A DNA stretch of 64,000 nt, taken from contig CAWZYM010000151.1 of NCBI GenBank assembly GCA_963966185.1, positions 567,501-631,500 of the forward strand. Direction: 5' to 3'. The notes below the pieces were generated by a model. The model made no database searches, had not been told where the DNA came from, and worked only from the letters and a program-made list of their open reading frames with translations. Shown in pieces: positions 62,064 through 64,000 of this stretch. Position numbers and translations under genes: made by a program. Every line of letters begins with the position of its first letter. Positions within the stretch are counted from its first letter, which is position 1. Origin of the DNA: Rhabditoides inermis. Its lineage: Eukaryota > Nematoda > Chromadorea > Rhabditida > Rhabditidae.

Positions 62064-62938
62064 CCTCCAACCCTCACCTCCCTCCTTCCCAGCCGTGGAG
62101 CGCCACTTCCCCGCCGTCCGCGACTACCTGGACGCGGCCGCCCCGCCTCCTTCCATCCAGATCCCACCCACCATGCCCCTCCTCGCAAAGAACACTCCCG
62201 CCAAGAAGCAACCTGTACTCGTCAAGCAGACCAAGGTACAGTATCTACCGTATTCTACAATACCCCCGTTCCAACTACCGTATCCTACAGTACCCCTCTT
62301 TCAGCGTGCTGTCGCAGTGCCGCAGCGTCGTCGTCAGCAGCAGCAGCCGCTCACCCCGCCTCACTCAGACGCGGCCAGCAACTACTCCGGCACCCCGTCG
62401 CCCCACGACAACGTCCATCCCACCACCAGGTACGGTACCAAGGGTTACTGTAGGCTAGGGTTACTGTATCCAGGTACGGTAGCATATAGGCATACTGTAG
62501 AGTTATCGTACCCCTCCATTTTCCAGGCAGCAGCTGCACTCTTCCGTGATGGACTCGCCGGTGTCGGAGCATCTGGGCGGAGCTACCTTCTCGCCCAATC
62601 ACAATCTCGCCACCACGGTAAGTCTTCACGCGTATTGAAATCCCAATCTATTCAAAATTCAATACCGACAGGATTTTTACACACCTGATAAGAATGTAAG
62701 AAAGTTAAAAACCACTTTCTCAAATGCATATTTTCAGACGCAGCAGTGGCCGGTAGTGGACGTCTCACACGCGTACGACTACTCGAACGACTACTACGCG
62801 TACAACAGCTACAACAGCAGCGGCTACGGCAGCCAGCCGGCGTCTTTCCACGCCCCGCCCACCCACGCCCCGCCCCCATCCTGCCAGTACCAGCAGCCAC
62901 AGCCACAGCAACAGCCCCAGTATTCCTACTATAACTAG
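52931..62938 (+). CDS. lin-12/glp-1-like: LIN-12/GLP-1-type Notch receptor, 34 exons
   Basis: Thirty-four exons, first 52931-52994 and last 62738-62938, sum to 4,836 nt (1,611 residues) with every junction in phase. Order: signal peptide (1-18); about 20 EGF-like repeats (20-800), many with the DECxxxPC calcium-binding start; three LNR modules (about 805-920, e.g. [39 protein letters not shown]); NOD/heterodimerisation region (925-1065); TM helix near 1071-1089 beginning [12 protein letters not shown]; basic stop-transfer RERKRR; RAM motif VWMP at 1103-1106; six or so ankyrin repeats (1,163-1,470); Gln/Pro/Tyr-rich PEST-like tail. After ligand binding the intracellular part would join LAG-1/CSL in the nucleus. 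C. elegans LIN-12 (about 13 EGF) and GLP-1 (about 10) are shorter, mainly through fewer EGF repeats. A half EGF unit (exon 12 start, [10 protein letters not shown]) lies after repeat 11. Only one Notch gene is in the window, so lin-12 versus glp-1 orthology is open. Confidence 0.97.
57567..57648 (+). tRNA. tRNA-Ser(AGA)
   Basis: 82 nt with full cloverleaf: acceptor GCAGTCG/CGACTGC plus discriminator G, D stem TCC/GGA, anticodon stem ATTGA/TCAAT with loop CTAGAAA (anticodon AGA), a long class II variable arm GGGC-TCT-GCCC, T arm GTAGG-TTCGAAT-CCTGC, and a T5 terminator at 57652-57656. It lies on the sense strand in the 192-base intron between Notch exons 12 and 13. Confidence 0.97.
59308..59350. 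repeat. (CT)n tract in a Notch intron (one of several)
   Basis: Pyrimidine tracts on the sense strand also fill parts of introns at 60412-60490, 61625-61690 and 62027-62060. One purine tract, (GA)n, is at 59028-59056. Confidence 0.9.
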
Positions 62939-63396
62939 GCTCAGCCAGTAGACCAGTAGTGCTCTCTCCGGTTTCGTGTACATAGCATGTGTGTGAGATT
63001 GTGATGTTATGATATTTTGGATATAATGATACTGTTATAGTTTTGATACCGTATTCACCCGTCCAATAGCTACACGGGTGTGTTTGTCATTAATGTTTCT
63101 AATATTTACGTATTAATGAATTTGAAGTAACCTCGTAATATCGCGTGCCTTTGTTGTGAATCCACCCACCCCCATGACTACTTATCCGAGATTTTCGTTT
63201 GATAAATATTCATATAATAATACCTATCAATTCTCAACAACGATAACAACAACTCACAGGAACAACAAAAAACAACGATACATCAAAACAATCGATCAAT
63301 CATATTAGCCACGGAATCTCCCGGCCGACAGTGGAGTAACAATACAACAAAGAGAAAACTAAACAAAGATCGATCGATCAATCGATCGATCACCTC
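62939..63396. other. Convergent intergenic region
   Basis: 3' UTR of Notch (plus) and of the zinc-binding gene (minus). Only short tgatcgatcga-type repeats at 63370-63391 were noted. Confidence 0.6.
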
Positions 63397-63918
63397 TCAC
63401 AGCTTGACGCGGCCAACGGTGGGGAAGCAGCGCGCGAGCACCCACCGGATCTTGGCAGTCTGCTCGGGGCTGTACTCTGTGAGGGTGACCGAGCCGCGCG
63501 GACAATGCTCACGCACGTGGTTGCGAGCGCCGAACGAGGCTGAGAGGGAGGGAGGCTGAGCGGGAGGGAGGGTAAGAGGGAGAGAGAGAGGGTGGAGAGG
63601 GGTGAGAGGGAGAGAGGGGGGGAGATAGACTCACATGTGAAGTAGTACTTGCAATTGGTGCACCTGTAGCGGCTCGCGACTCCGACGAGGCGCGCGTGTT
63701 TCAGCGCGTGCTCCACCACCCGCCTGCAACGAGAAACGTAACGGGGCGGAAACGTAACGCATTTCGTAAAACGTATCACTACCATTGAAACGTTTCCCAG
63801 AAACGTATCAAAAACGTAACCCATGATTGAGATAGCGCGCGGTTCCCTTTCCTCCAGAGTAGATGGTGAGGCTCTTCTTGCACATGGCACATTGCCCCTT
63901 CAGGTCCGTCCTCTTCTC
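63397..63918 (-). CDS. 3' part of an unrecognised zinc-binding protein gene
   Basis: Three exons keep phase: 63821-63918, 63635-63723 and 63397-63539, ending in TGA. The gene continues beyond the window edge through a CT/GA-rich intron. Two metal-binding-like groups are visible: CAMCKKSLTIYSG followed by YLNH, and RCTNCKYYFTSS followed by H and C (NHVREHC), suggesting two C2HC-type zinc fingers. The chain ends VGRVKL. The intron at 63724-63820 contains several ACGTTT repeats and the one at 63540-63634 is GA-rich. Family unknown; a nematode-specific nuclear protein is possible but not shown. Confidence 0.7.
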
Positions 63919-63949
63919 CTGCAATCGGTTCACTTCTCTAATTCTCTAT

Positions 63950-64000
63950 TTCTCTCTATCTATCTCTCTCCCTTCTCTCTCTCTCTCCTTCTCCCTCCCG
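63950..64000. repeat. CT-rich tract at the window edge
   Basis: Pyrimidine-rich on plus, lying in the intron upstream of the last three exons of the minus-strand gene. Confidence 0.7.

Noticed and set aside
63390..63890. 166-residue minus-strand frame over the zinc-binding exons
   Set aside because: It is a shadow in the wrong frame; the spliced model in other frames has zinc-binding residues and clean phases.

Overview
The window is nematode genomic DNA. The evidence is a complete LIN-12/GLP-1-type Notch gene, a cuticlin-type ZP-domain gene, many short introns ending in TTTCAG, TTCCAG or TTTAG, likely spliced-leader acceptors a few to a few tens of bases upstream of start codons, and Penelope-like, CR1-like and BEL/Pao retroelements of nematode type. 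The species cannot be fixed from the sequence alone.

Layout. 0.9-2.1 kb: a foldback element with long inverted arms. 3.2-11.5 kb, minus strand: one long multi-exon gene with five membrane segments arranged as in prominins, then a protein tyrosine phosphatase (PTP) domain, then a worm-type CK1/TTBK-like Ser/Thr kinase domain, read in one frame across the phosphatase/kinase boundary. This is the most unusual gene here. 11.5-17.3 kb: mostly low-complexity and repeated DNA, with one doubtful secreted-peptide start. 17.3-23.3 kb, minus: a duplicated 3' end of the kinase gene, a Penelope-like remnant without its reverse-transcriptase core, and a multi-exon gene that looks decayed and contains four 141-bp tandem exon-intron units and a long (AAT)n tract. 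24-30 kb: two TIR elements, a CR1-like LINE fragment and a dispersed repeat family. 30.3-38.6 kb, minus: a young BEL/Pao LTR retrotransposon with gag, pol in the +1 frame, and a spliced accessory zinc-knuckle gene. 41.7-47.3 kb, plus: the 15-exon ZP gene. 48.7-49.0 kb: a second LINE tail between (TA)n tracts. 52.9-62.9 kb, plus: the 34-exon Notch receptor, with a tRNA-Ser(AGA) inside one intron. 63.4-64 kb, minus: the 3' end of a zinc-binding protein gene, convergent with Notch.

How the genes relate. The Notch and ZP models close without a frame error over 4,836 and 1,218 coding bases, so local base quality is good. The frame breaks in the 19-23 kb gene, and the two in the phosphatase-kinase gene, therefore deserve attention rather than dismissal. 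LAG-1/CSL-type heptamers are frequent around and inside the Notch gene, consistent with autoregulation. Exon borders were worked out by hand from splice signals and phase; no database search was run.
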